DNA from: Apostichopus japonicus
Lineage: Eukaryota; Echinodermata; Holothuroidea; Aspidochirotida; Stichopodidae
Assembly (NCBI RefSeq): GCF_037975245.1
Contig: NC_092564.1
Coordinates: 2,693,984-2,757,983 of the forward strand
Length of the DNA stretch: 64,000 nt
Direction of reading: 5' to 3'
Shown piece by piece: positions 42,801 through 53,872 of this stretch. Every line of letters starts with the position of its first letter. Position 1 is the stretch's first letter. A model generated the notes under the pieces. It had not been told where the DNA came from, made no database searches, and saw only the letters and a list, made by a program, of their open reading frames with translations. The position numbers were made by a program, and so were the translations under genes.

Positions 42801-43797
42801 TCGCTTTCGCCAGTAACTGGTACTCTAGTAAACTGTCAGCTGATCTATTGATAGATAATTCCTAGTACGTAATAGCATAAGTCTCTTAGTAGACTGACCT
42901 AGTTTTTAACTGGAAAGAATCCAGTCACCAATGAAAAATAGTTGGAAAAATCTATAAGTTATAAAAATAACCAGCACTAATTGTCCTCTAATAAAAGGGT
43001 TCCTTTTGACTCCTATCTTCGGTGATAATTTGCTTGTGTCTTTCATCCTTAAATCTAAAAAGTCTGTTCACTTTTGTAGTGATATTTTCCTCGCTTTTGT
43101 GTTTGCAGTATAATTTAATGTGTAAGCCAATCAGAAGCCAATCGCTAATAGAAAATAGACTGTTAAATTAAAACCAAACTTTGAGGAAATTAGTAATTTA
43201 GCAAAAGCAAAGAACTTCTTGACCCCTGAATTGGAACCTCAGAAATACATGGTCTAAGGCACTAAGCCTGATGGCTATTTTGTTTTAACCATTTCTCCAT
43301 CCTGCAGGTGCCAGTTGAAAGACTGCATTAAACTTGCATACCAAGCCTGCATCACTACTTAGAACACAGAAAAGAAGAGACGTTTGGATGTCCTGACTGC
43401 AAACAACTGCCTGACAAGTCATTATTATCAAATTTTTGAAAGAGCAAATATATTACTTCATACGGTAGTTTTTTTGTTTTAACCAGTCAACTCAGAAATA
43501 CAAAAATGTTACATAAAGCAAAATTTTATCAGGGAGATGTTCCATTAAAAAATATCATAAATTGTTTAACACATTATGGAATATGTAAAATAACAGGAAA
43601 TATAATTTTCTAATGGTATATATGCTGAAATTGACATCTACAGAAAGAATACTTTACAATTTTTGGCATTTTTAACATTGCAAAAAAAAACCCAGCTGGA
43701 TGCATTATGTAATGACATTATTTAATTTATTTATTTATTAAACAAAATAGCAGATACAATGTTCCCAAACTAGATTTATTAGTTTTACTTTCATTGA
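39871..43797. other. Intergenic DNA between RNF180 and COMMD4
   Basis: The two genes converge here. No gene or intact element was recognised, and short open frames lack motifs. On the minus strand, AATAAA at about 43,774 (20 nt past the COMMD4 stop) and an AATAAATAAATAAA run at about 43,726-43,740 are likely COMMD4 polyadenylation signals. Confidence 0.5.
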
Positions 43798-44018
43798 CTA
43801 GATTTGCAAAACCCCATCAAAAAGATTAAATCTAATCATACCATTTAGAAAGACCCTGAATTTATTTGCTGACACTGTAAATGCTGATGTGTCTGTTGTT
43901 TCAGTGTCTGGGTTGGCAATTTGCAGTTGTAATTGGATGCTTGGTACATTGACTTCATGTAGGTTGCTGGAGCTCACCACATAATCTACTCTCCAGTCTA
44001 CTCCATCCAGTCTGGAAA
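43798..44018 (-). CDS. COMMD4: COMMD4 coding exon 6 (aa 128-200), COMM domain
   Basis: Acceptor 'tgttccag|tttcc' in phase 1; stop TAG at 43,798-43,800. It holds the COMM domain with the WRVDY core. The acceptor-containing start of this exon is the seed of the tandem repeat upstream of it. Confidence 0.93.
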
Positions 44019-47000
44019 CTGGAACAAAAGAAAAGACTAGACTAATAAATAAATTAGGCAAATATGTCGGTTATACACATAATCTTTACAACAATCTACT
44101 CCATCCAGTCTGGAAACTGGAACAAATGGAAAGACTAGACTGATAAATAAATTAGGCAAATATGTCAGTTATACACATAATCTACACTACAGCTGACTCC
44201 ATCCGATTTGGAGACTGGAAAAGACAAAGATGAGGACAGAGCTTCAAATTTAAAATTGGACAAATATTGCTATTATACACAGAATATACTCTCTAGTCTT
44301 CTCCATCCGGTCTGGAGACTGGACAGAGATAAGGACAATGTAATTAATCAATCAAGTAGAAAAGCCAGTTTTAGACATAATCTACACCACAATCTACTTC
44401 ATTCAGTCTGGAGACTGGAAAATAAAAAGACAAAGGTGAGGACAGAGCTACAAATTTAAAATTGGACAAATATTGCTATTATACACAGAATATACTCTCT
44501 AGTCTACTCCATTCTGTCTGGAGACTGGACAGAGATTAGGACAGTGTAATAAATAAACCAAGTAAAAAAGCCAGGTTTAGACATTTAGTCTGGAGACTGG
44601 AAAATACAAAGACAATGACAGAGTAACCAATTATAATAGATCAGACAAATATGCCAGTTAAGTAGTTATGTATAACTACATTATTGACTCCATGAAAGTT
44701 TCATAATCAATCGTCTAGTCTACTCTACTCCATCCAGACTGGATGAAATGAACAAACAACATAAAGAAAAGGGTAATACATAAATCTAAACATTACACCA
44801 TTTATATTATTCAAGTTACAATTATGTGTCCAACTTTAGTCATGACTGGCCAGAACGGGAAAGTTGGTAGCAGATTTTGATCACAGGAAAACAAGTAACT
44901 GCTGGCACAGACTGGCAAGTGTTTCAACTGCCTTTCTGTTACTTCACTTAAACCAGAGGAACACTTTCTTCATACAACAAAAGAAGTCAACTTTTTGATC
45001 CCTCAACACCACTGAATACTGCACATGACAGGGGACTTTTTGTTAAAACTGTAACTTATACAGGTTTCATGACGAAAAAAGGAAAACAGTAGAATAAAGC
45101 ACCTCTAAAGCTCTGATCTTTAAATTTCCTTCTCACATCATCTCGTTTGCCCTCATACGTCTTGCACAAGGCGGTGGAATGTTCTGCAGATGAATAAAAG
45201 AAACAGAGTTAGTTTTCAAAACAGACTAGATATAGACAACATCTGAACATTTTACAGCACATCTTAGACTTATTGCTGATGCTTATAAATAACCTTGTTT
45301 AGTTTAAAGTACATTGTAAACAAAATTAATATTTCATGATGGTGCAACCATCTGAGGTTGCCAGATACACAATGCCATCAAATGCACCAAATCTTAACAA
45401 TCCATATTTTTCATTTCATTTGTTTCTTTTATTTGTCTCTTCACCTCGTGATACAATTAATAAGTCAAATAAATAAGAATAACAGATGTGAACGGAAGTA
45501 ATCTTAAAGCCCTTGTGGGCATGGCGAGTAGAAAACTCCCTGAAAAAGAAGAAGAAAAAAGAAACCAAAAAATACGAAATCAATTCTTGGCGATAAACAT
45601 GGTTTATTGTACTATGAAGCCTACACACTTATGATGACCTAATGTTAAGCTACTGTCAATTACCTACAGTATACAGTAGTAGGACTTTATAACACTTTTT
45701 CATAATGTGTGTTAATCTTTACCATTAATATGTGGTGAGGAGGACGTTCAAAGGTCATGAATCACAAACATGGCATGCCGTGGTCTTAACATTTGACCAC
45801 AGTTTGATTTATACTTGAAATGTCATCTCACACACTAACATTAGTCTTAGCACTTGTAGGTCTGTATTATCCCCCGTATGGTCTATTTGTATGGCAAGAC
45901 CTGATGTCTTTGCTAACTTGTATGAAGGCTTGCACAGAAATTACAAATCACATGAGAGTATACATTTAACTTTTTGTGAGTTATTCTAAAAATACAGCAC
46001 CGATTGATTTAGTTTTTTTTTTCCTTGCATTTCCCAACTAAAGTTCAAAATTCAAGGACTTTCAAGATCCCTAAAAGAGGGTTCTCCTTTTTTCCATACG
46101 TTTTACAGTCTTCCAGACTGCCTAGGAACCACATGTGAATAAGGTGTGTGTTTGGAACCATTAAGTACTTATTACCTGTCCTGCCCTTTAAAAGCAGCAT
46201 TCATGTTTCCAGGGAAGCCACAAAGACAACCATAAAATTGTTTTAACAGGTTAGTGTAAAAGGACTATATCTTGAGAATCTTGAAACTATATCTTGATAA
46301 TGCCCAGGCTTGACTACTGTAACTCCCTTTTATTTGGCCTTCCTGACTCTACACTGAAAAATCTTCAAACTGTTCAGAATTCTGCTGCCCGGTTAATATA
46401 ATGTTCATCGCGTCATGATCACATATCTCCAGTGCTTCAATCACTCCATTGGCTTCCAGTCAAACAACGGTCAATTTATAAGCTCCTCCTCTTAACGTAC
46501 AAATCACAACACTCCCTTGCCCCTGGTTACATTACAAATTTAATTCCTCAGTATCATCCTCAACGCCAACTTCGCTCGTCTACAAAGTGTCTTTTTGCCA
46601 CCAGCCATACCCCAAACCCAAAGTTTTACTGTATGGAGAAAGAGCCTTCATCTCTGCTGCACCTCATCTCTGGAACAATCTACCATCTTCAATTCGCAAT
46701 GCACCATCGGTTGACTGTTTTAAGCGTCTCTTAAAAACTCATTTATTCCAAAAATTTACAGTGATTTGACTTGCATATTTGTGTACTTGTTTAAGCGCTT
46801 TGAGGCCTTTGCATAAAGCGCTCTATAAATATTTGCTTATTATTGCTTATTATTGAATTTGAAAATCTTACCTTTGGGCAAACCCAGTTGTTGGAGCTCA
46901 TTTGATAATGACTCTCCATCAACGTTGTGTTTGACTGCACTTGATAGTATGAAAGTCAATGCGGCAATACTGGCTTTAACATCTCCAATCTCATATTTAG

Positions 47001-49167
47001 CATCTGAAGTTAGTTTATGAACTTTCTCGTACTAGGAAGGCAAACAAGACATGCTTTACAAGAGTAATTCAAGTTAATAAAAAATTAAGAAACATTAAAG
47101 ATAAAATTCTGTTTTGCAGATGTCTACTGTAGGTACACACAACTAAATATAGTTTGAATAATTTAAAAAAAAAATTCATGAGATAGATAACAAGGTGCAA
47201 AATGCATAATTATGCATAAATGTTTTCCATCATTTTGAAATTTCGCTGTCATTGGAGTATGTACACTATGTTCGTCTTTGAGTAGCATCATTATAATCTG
47301 CATAAAATGATAATATTGGTTTTTCTAGACTTGGCCTTTCTAGAAACTGTGACAACAGCCCACTGTACAGTACCTTAGGTCCACACTTTAGCGCATTCAT
47401 TTCTTTAAGTAAAGGAGAGAAACTTACATCAATGTTTTCTCCAAGCAGATTTTTGATGACTTGGGCACAAAGTAATTTCATCTTTACCGATGTCTGAAAG
47501 GAGAGAACAAAACCAGAACTATTTGATTACAAAGCACTTTAACATGTTTCTTTCATGTTTACACATAATCTCTGATTTATAAATGAAAGGTTCATAAAAT
47601 TACACTCATATTTACTGTGCGTAATTCAAAATACAGTGTAGCAGTCTAAGTGTATTCAATGTCTAAAAACACACCTGTCCATTCAAAAGTAAAGTTATCT
47701 AATTTGCATATAAAAGATTCCAGATGAACATTATCTTCGTTGGCGTAAAGTAAATTGCACCTTTTTTGAATGCCTTTTTCAACACATACAATATACAAAT
47801 TCCCTTTAAAAGCATAATTTAGAACTGGCGACTCTCACAGAAACCAAGTAGGTTATATAAAGACATTCAACAAATTACGTTCAATGTGTACCTATGATAA
47901 TGTGACAAACAAAGCCACAGAGCTTAAAAATTATAACATGAAAAGCAAAATTAATTCCCCTAGAAGGAACTCACAATTTTTGATAGAATGCTCATTTCAG
48001 CCAACACCCAATCAGGGCAATCAAGATCTCCACAGAATCTGAATCTCTGCAAGAAATGAATATTTAGCATGTGAGTGCAAAATGCAATGTGAAAAGCACA
48101 AATAAGCTTTTCTGATCTCATTAACATGTTATACTGGAACTGCCTCATACTGAGAACACTACAGTACTTACTGTATACTGTAATTATCCTAAAGCGCTTC
48201 TTGAACACTAGCACCTCAAAATACTAAAGAGCAAAACACACATTTTTAACAGCAGAAAGACATTCTCAACACTAGCCTAGGTGCAGAGGGACATAAAGTT
48301 TTCTTATTGGCAAGATAAAAAGAAATCTCAAAGAATGGCAATGAATCAAGGTTAATTTTTGGTGAAATTTACTATTGATTCATGAACTTAGTACCATTAC
48401 TCTAGGCTTCCATAAGTATTTGTCACACTAGTTTATTATGTAGTATAATTTAGTCTAAGATAACGTTAGGTAGACTAGTCTACAGTAGGTTTTTCATTCA
48501 TATTTCCTTACCAGTTATGCCTAGATCTTTCATTACTACAGATACGGTGAAGGCCTACAGTAGGCCAATGGCATATATAGGCCTAGCAAGCATGGGGACA
48601 CAAACCTGGTTTGGCAGGACACTGTGAAATTAAGTATGTTATCAACATGCCTCAACAATTAAGGATATACCTACACCCATCGTCAAATGGACATATACAG
48701 ATCTACAGTATGAGAAAAAGATCAGGAAGCTCTACATGATATCCATTTGTTAAGTTGCAAAATACTTGGCCTAGTCTATCACAAGTTTGGTGGGGGAGGG
48801 GGTGTAGGCTATATATGTCATACTATGGCTCAAACATGTCTTACTTTGCTACAGCCTACAGGCTAAGTTTCCACTGACCGCACTAAATTATGGGTTTTGG
48901 AGCCTTCCAATGACCGTATAAAATTGCACGAAGGCCGCTCTTTGCCCACCTTCGGTAGAGTACATACTGTACATGTTCATGACAACTAAGTTACGTAGAC
49001 CTATCTTACACTTTATCGTGTAACTGGTACCAGTGAATACGACCTACACACAAAAGGGCGTAATATGCCCTGACCGCTGGACGAGATATATTTCATTTCT
49101 TTTACAACAATTACGAGCACCTTTACAGAGAGAAGTCACACTACTAGATTATTAACTTCCTCACCAT
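43798..49167 (-). CDS. COMMD4: COMMD4 orthologue: COMM domain-containing protein 4
   Basis: Six coding exons on the minus strand (49167-49165, 48046-47975, 47493-47428, 47031-46872, 45183-45103, 44018-43798) join in phase to 200 aa; human COMMD4 is 199 aa. The protein starts [19 protein letters not shown] after the Met, has an all-helical N-terminal domain ([40 protein letters not shown]) and ends in the COMM domain ([17 protein letters not shown]136). Family members form the hetero-decameric COMMD ring of the Commander/CCC complex, which with Retriever recycles membrane proteins from endosomes. Nearly every conserved block of the vertebrate protein is visible, so the identity is firm. The ATG exon is inferred. 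Confidence 0.94.
43985..44760 (-). repeat. Tandem repeat of about 95 bp derived from the COMMD4 exon 6 acceptor
   Basis: The segment 'ctccatccagtctggaaact' at the true acceptor recurs as near copies around 44,100, 44,200, 44,305, 44,400, 44,507, 44,586 and 44,727, with shared spacer words (aaattaggcaaatatg, aaatttaaaattggaca, ttatacacagaatatactct). On the minus strand each keeps a CCAGTCTCCAGAC-like acceptor segment. Alternate copies share spacers, suggesting dimeric growth of about 200 bp. Confidence 0.88.
45103..45183 (-). CDS. COMMD4: COMMD4 coding exon 5 (aa 101-127)
   Basis: Acceptor 'catctgcag|aac', donor 'agag|gtgctt', phases 1 and 1. The donor is weak (gtgctt). It encodes [20 protein letters not shown], matching the vertebrate EHAASLCRCYEEKQ segment. 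Confidence 0.88.
46285..46855 (+). pseudogene. CR1/L2-like LINE reverse transcriptase tail with 3' end
   Basis: The plus strand reads [20 protein letters not shown], then [20 protein letters not shown], and after a frameshift [20 protein letters not shown] and LLKTHLF. This is the standard C-terminal region of CR1/L2-group LINEs. A tail with 'gcgctctataaatatttgct' and a 'tattattgct' repeat follows. The copy is 5'-truncated and frameshifted. It lies antisense in COMMD4 intron 4, with its tail only about 17 bp from the exon 4 donor. Confidence 0.85.
46872..47031 (-). CDS. COMMD4: COMMD4 coding exon 4 (aa 48-100)
   Basis: Acceptor 'cttcctag|tac', donor 'aaag|gtaaga', phases 0 and 1. It encodes [20 protein letters not shown] through [11 protein letters not shown], the core of the helical domain. 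Confidence 0.93.
47428..47493 (-). CDS. COMMD4: COMMD4 coding exon 3 (aa 26-47)
   Basis: Acceptor 'cctttcag|aca', donor 'attgat|gtaagt', phase 0 at both ends. It encodes [20 protein letters not shown]. Confidence 0.93.
47975..48046 (-). CDS. COMMD4: COMMD4 coding exon 2 (aa 2-25)
   Basis: Acceptor 'ttcttgcag|aga', donor 'aaaatt|gtgagt', phase 0 at both ends. It starts exactly at the Arg that follows Met1 in vertebrate COMMD4 (MRFRFCGD), so the ATG must lie in an upstream exon. Confidence 0.92.
49165..49167 (-). CDS. COMMD4: COMMD4 coding exon 1, probably only the ATG
   Basis: The minus strand reads 'cttcagaaaaATG|gtgagg', an ATG directly followed by a good donor, in phase 0 with exon 2 (giving M-RFRFCGD). 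The position and phase fit, but only three coding bases support it, and another ATG|GT site cannot be excluded. Confidence 0.5.
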
Positions 49168-52100
49168 TTTTCTGAAGCTAATTTAAACCAATCTTGCGAT
49201 AGTAAGTCAACCTCTTTGCATTTTTGTGATACGGAATTCGATGATTCTGTGGTGCACCTATTCCCAGTTTGAAGTTAGTTAGACATTCAATAAGCTGTTA
49301 ACCAATGGATTCATTCAACTTTTCAGATGTCCTTACGCATACATGTACATGCTTGTTTATAGCCTACTTCCGTGAAATTCACATTTGCAGAAACAATTTC
49401 GAAATCAAAATTACCATAAAATGTTATCAAGGGCTGAGGGGCAATTCTTCTCCATTTGGCATGTGTTTCCCCACCACAGTGGAAAAATTGGACCCAAGTC
49501 TGGTCCCCTCAACGTAAATAGGCCTATATTTATTTTGCAAATATGAATAATTCTGATACATTAGCAAAACTAGGTCAAAAATTTCTTATTGTTTCACATT
49601 TTCACTATTTTTTTACCGTCTTTGAAGAAAATCTGGAATCTTGGACCTTGTACCTCATTTACACATCGTCATTTTGTTCCCAAATTCATTGATCCATTGA
49701 CACCAGAATAGAGTCGCATATATAGGACTCACTGAAATAAACGGTAATTCGTCCTCTATAGAAGGTCTAACTCAACAAAATCTATAGGCTGCAAGTAGGC
49801 CCTACATGTAGTTGCGTCAATTCTGAGAATATTGCATGAATTTTTATATTTAATTAAGATGAACCTCATCATACATATGGAATGTGCGTTGGCGGGAAAC
49901 TGTTTGAGTTTGGGGATATTCCCCCGGTAGGCTCAGTTTTGCAGGTGGTCCTAAATGGGACGTTGCCGGGAAATTTCAACTATTTATCTCCAAATTATCT
50001 CCGAATTGCTCATATTTCTTAAAAGATGGACGATTTTCTCGTGATTTCGCCTTCTGTTTCGGAAATTCGACTTTCATATTTAAATTTCAAATATTTATCT
50101 TAACTTTCTTCTCTATTTTTTTTTAGCCTTACGCCTATCGCAGTTTCGACTTCTTCCTCGAATTTTTTTCTTTATAATTGCGAATTTTATCTTCAGATTA
50201 CTGCATTCAAACTGTGAAGGTTTTGTGTTGGATTGCGGTATTTGAAATATTTACACAAAAATCTATATTTTTCAGTGTTTTCTTGAATTTTTTCGATACC
50301 AAAATTTGAATTAGTAGGAACAAGTCAACATTTCATTTCAAACCTACGAGTGGTTTATCAGAAACTTTTGACTTCTTTAAAATTACGGTCTGTAACATTG
50401 GTCGATTCAAATTACGGGTTAGGGGATGGGGAGACTTTTCCATGTATATTTTTTATAATTGAACGTCCCTTTATGAAACGCTAACGCCCCACTTGTTTCA
50501 TCTTAAGGAAGCGACTGCCCCCCCACCTCCCCCAACACCACACTTCGCTTACGTTGTGCTGTGTCATGATATGGATAGGGATATAATTATCCTCCCGTGT
50601 GTACATGTCTGTCTGAGTTGTTTATCAACATTGGATCCGTACAGATAAAGCTCACATCATTTCTCGGAGCCTATAGCGTTCGTGTATATATATATACACA
50701 ATATTTGAAAGGATCTTCGATGAAAATTTTTCCAGTTTTCATAATCTATCGTCCGTAGTTTTGATGCGATGAGTTTATGCTATGATTGTCAAGCACCTGC
50801 CTGTGTTCTACACAAAGCTTCGCCAACATAGTGGATCATAGGTCCGTTGCCTACCGTCATAGTTTATGGCATCCCAATGACTATAGTCTCCAATAGGCAA
50901 ACGCTATACCCTAAACCACAGTAAATGGAACAAAGCTCCCTGGAAAGTAGCAAAGTCGTACTTTGACTTGAAAAGGACATCTGGCTCTTGACGTACGCTC
51001 TTGGATCGCAGATTTCTCTATCAACAATCGTGAGAAAATTGATAACCAAGTTACGTTGTTATTTGCTTGTATATCGGAATCCGCTAAAAAGATAAACACA
51101 CTGGAAACTGTAGAACCACAAAACAACACTTATTTTTTTAAATATTGTTTTATTTTTATTTTTTTTTTGAGATTTCGTCATCCCTCATTGGAAAGTAGAA
51201 AAAGCGCTTTACATTTATGCACAACATAAATTTAAGGTAACACTCAAAGACAAAGTGATGTCTTTCCAAAAAAAAGTTACAAACACTAAAAATGTTAACA
51301 TCAATTTGAAAAACCAATAGGGTAAAACGGAGAAGGAAAACCTTGTAACCATTTTTAGAACATCAAATGTAAATTATAAAAAAAAAAACGAAATCTAGTT
51401 TTTGAAATTAAATTTTAAGATAAGCGCTAGCGTTATTGAGTGAACTATTGAACTCTTTTAATACTTTCCTATAAGACTTAAGCATTTAATTGGGAATTTT
51501 TAATCGAAAACTACGTAATAATTCTTGTTTAAAAACGGTATAACAACAATTTAATTCTTTTTAAAAGGCCCAGTTTGAAAGGATATTTAGATCGCTTTCG
51601 ACTGAGTTTTTTTTTATATTTACTTCTTTCAAAAGAGACCCGTTCTGGTTTAGAGCATGAAGCTTTTTATCTTTAAAAAAGGGCGATCTGTAATGTTACC
51701 GCAGTCGTGCCCTATAACGTCACAGGACTATAAAAAATTATTTATAATTAACCTCTATAATTCAATAGTTGGTCTTTTCTTCCTATTGTATACTATCGTT
51801 CCATCTTTAATCATTATAAATTATGCCTTTGAACGAGTCTATTAAAAAAGTGTTTTCCTTTCTTTCGTAAACCTAAAAATTGTTATCCACCTGGGACGTC
51901 TCTTCTTTGTCTAAAATTCAGCTTGTAGCAAAACAATGCTCTCCCCCTTTGTTTGTTTACTCTCTTTTTAATTTCAAATATTGCTTTAGTTACTTAATAT
52001 TTAAATCTTTAAAGATATGTTACCTTTCTTTTACCAATTAATAAAGAAAGAATGAATATTGACCTAAAAATGTTATCTTTTTTTTTCTTTTCAAAGTTTC

Positions 52101-53659
52101 AAACTTTTGTTCAACATCTTAATCTAATACTTATATACAGACAACATATAACTGAAACAAGACCAAGGTAATTGGTGCATAAAACATGTAAAATATTTTT
52201 TTTATTTGATTTTTTTTTTATATTTTCTTTGAGGAATGACGAAATTGTGCAAAACTTAAATATTCGTTGTCTCATTGTCAATTATCCGTTCCAGTTCATT
52301 TATCCGTCTAAAATCCATCGAAATTTTAATTTTCGTTTTTTTTTTTTTTTTTGTCTTTGTTTTTATTTTATATTTTTAAAGAAAACAAAAAGAGGGTTGG
52401 GTCTCTTTTTCCTTACATCTACATGCCTAATTTTATAGCAAGCTAAATATTAACATAAGTCAGAAAAATATAGTACCATGTGAGATATTAGACAATATCT
52501 CGAAGTATCAAATGCACTCATTATTTTACCAACGCGTATATCAAACTTTCAAAGAACACTGGATGCGTCGAATAACTTTTAATCTTAAAATGAACCCTTT
52601 AAATATATTTATTAAATTTTAAAGTCAGTTAGAAAATAAATCTGGTGTTCTGAACCATAATATTTTTAAACATTTCTTAACAAAAATATGAAAATGTGTG
52701 CCCAGTCAAACAATAGATATGAAAAAGCAAATGTTAATATGATTTTGTAGATATATGGTTTTAAACCTTTATTTTATATATTCAAATATTTTGTGAATGT
52801 ATATATATAATATTTCCTTTTCTATGTGTCAAGTGTTCCGGTTTTGATAATTAAATATAAGAAATACACTCGATGTACTAATACAAACCTTTTCTATAAA
52901 ATAATTTAAACAATATATTTTGTACGAGTGTAAAATATCGAAAATACCTTTAAAACATGAAGGGCTATCAATTGAAAGTTTTGACATTCTGGATTCGTCC
53001 AAGTCGACTTGAGCTGACGCGATGTAATAACCCATCCTGTAATTATTTTCCCATGTACTGTGATCAACCATGCATACACCCCTAATACGACACCAGCGAT
53101 ATTTCTATGATACCAATGATATCTCTGTGACACCAATGATATCTATATGACACCAATGATATCTATATGACAATAATATCTAATTGACACCATAGATATA
53201 TATTTGACACCAATGGCACCAATGATAATTCGATGTCACTAGTGTTATATAAATGTAACGTTGATATGATATACATATGATACTAGTGATAGCTTATGTC
53301 ACTAGTTTTTTCTATGACGTAGATTTCTATGTGTAATATTAATTTGATATATATATGCATTATGGTGATGATACTATATTGGCATCGATATGATACCAGT
53401 AATAAATCTATGTCATACTGATATGATACTGGTGATATCCATATGATACTGATGATCTCTGTAGGTAATATAAATACGATACTAATGATATTTTATACTA
53501 TTGGTAACTATATGATATGGATTTCATACTAGTACTTAGCCAGTGTGCGGTAACTACTGTAAGGCATCTGCACACTAATAGGTACAAATAATACCTTCCT
53601 TGTGTTGTAAGCCGTTTGTATGTTCTACTTGCCGATGGGTATAGAACTCATATCATTAT
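49168..53659. other. AT-rich intergenic DNA and CPEB1 3' flank
   Basis: Homopolymer and low-complexity A/T tracts dominate 50,000-53,000. No gene or transposon terminus was recognised. The part next to 53,660 is presumably CPEB1 3' UTR on the minus strand. A minus-strand AATAAA occurs near 52,767, but the true poly(A) site is unknown. A diverged repeat at 53,090-53,560 lies just beyond the CPEB1 stop. Confidence 0.5.
53090..53560. repeat. Diverged minisatellite downstream of the CPEB1 stop
   Basis: Variants of 'gacaccaatgatatctatat' recur about 20 times with drifting sequence (gatactggtgatatcc, gacaccagcgatatt). If transcribed it would lie in the CPEB1 3' UTR. Confidence 0.7.
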
Positions 53660-53872
53660 TTAGAAATCGAATGCGGTTTCACAGGCGGTAGGTTTAGACT
53701 TGCTACTCCTCATGAGCGGTTTATGTTCCTTGAGTTGTCCGACGGAATGATGCCAAAGCCAGCAAGATCGACAAAAGTATTTGAAGCAAATTGGATCACG
53801 GCAGAAGAATGGCCCTGTGATACAACTACACAAACTACAGAGTGAGTCCTCTAAGTAGGGATCGATCTGGAC
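53660..53872 (-). CDS. CPEB1: CPEB1 coding exon 11 (aa 601-670), ZZ domain and stop
   Basis: Acceptor 'ctctgtag|gtc', phase 0; stop TAA at 53,660-53,662. All eight zinc ligands of the vertebrate ZZ domain are present ([18 protein letters not shown]). The tail after PLMR (about 15 residues) is not conserved. Confidence 0.95.
   Translation of the reverse strand, partial: VQIDPYLEDSLCSLCSCITGPFFCRDPICFKYFCRSCWLWHHSVGQLKEHKPLMRSSKSKPTACETAFDF

Noticed and set aside
43310-43440. Zinc-finger or transposase C-terminus (closely spaced Cys codons)
   Set aside because: Cys-rich phrases appear in different frames with stops between them, and no family pattern holds over more than 20 residues.
51150-53000. 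Hidden gene in the AT-rich intergenic block
   Set aside because: Open frames are Phe/Lys/Ile-rich translations of A/T runs, and none shows splice-linked conservation.
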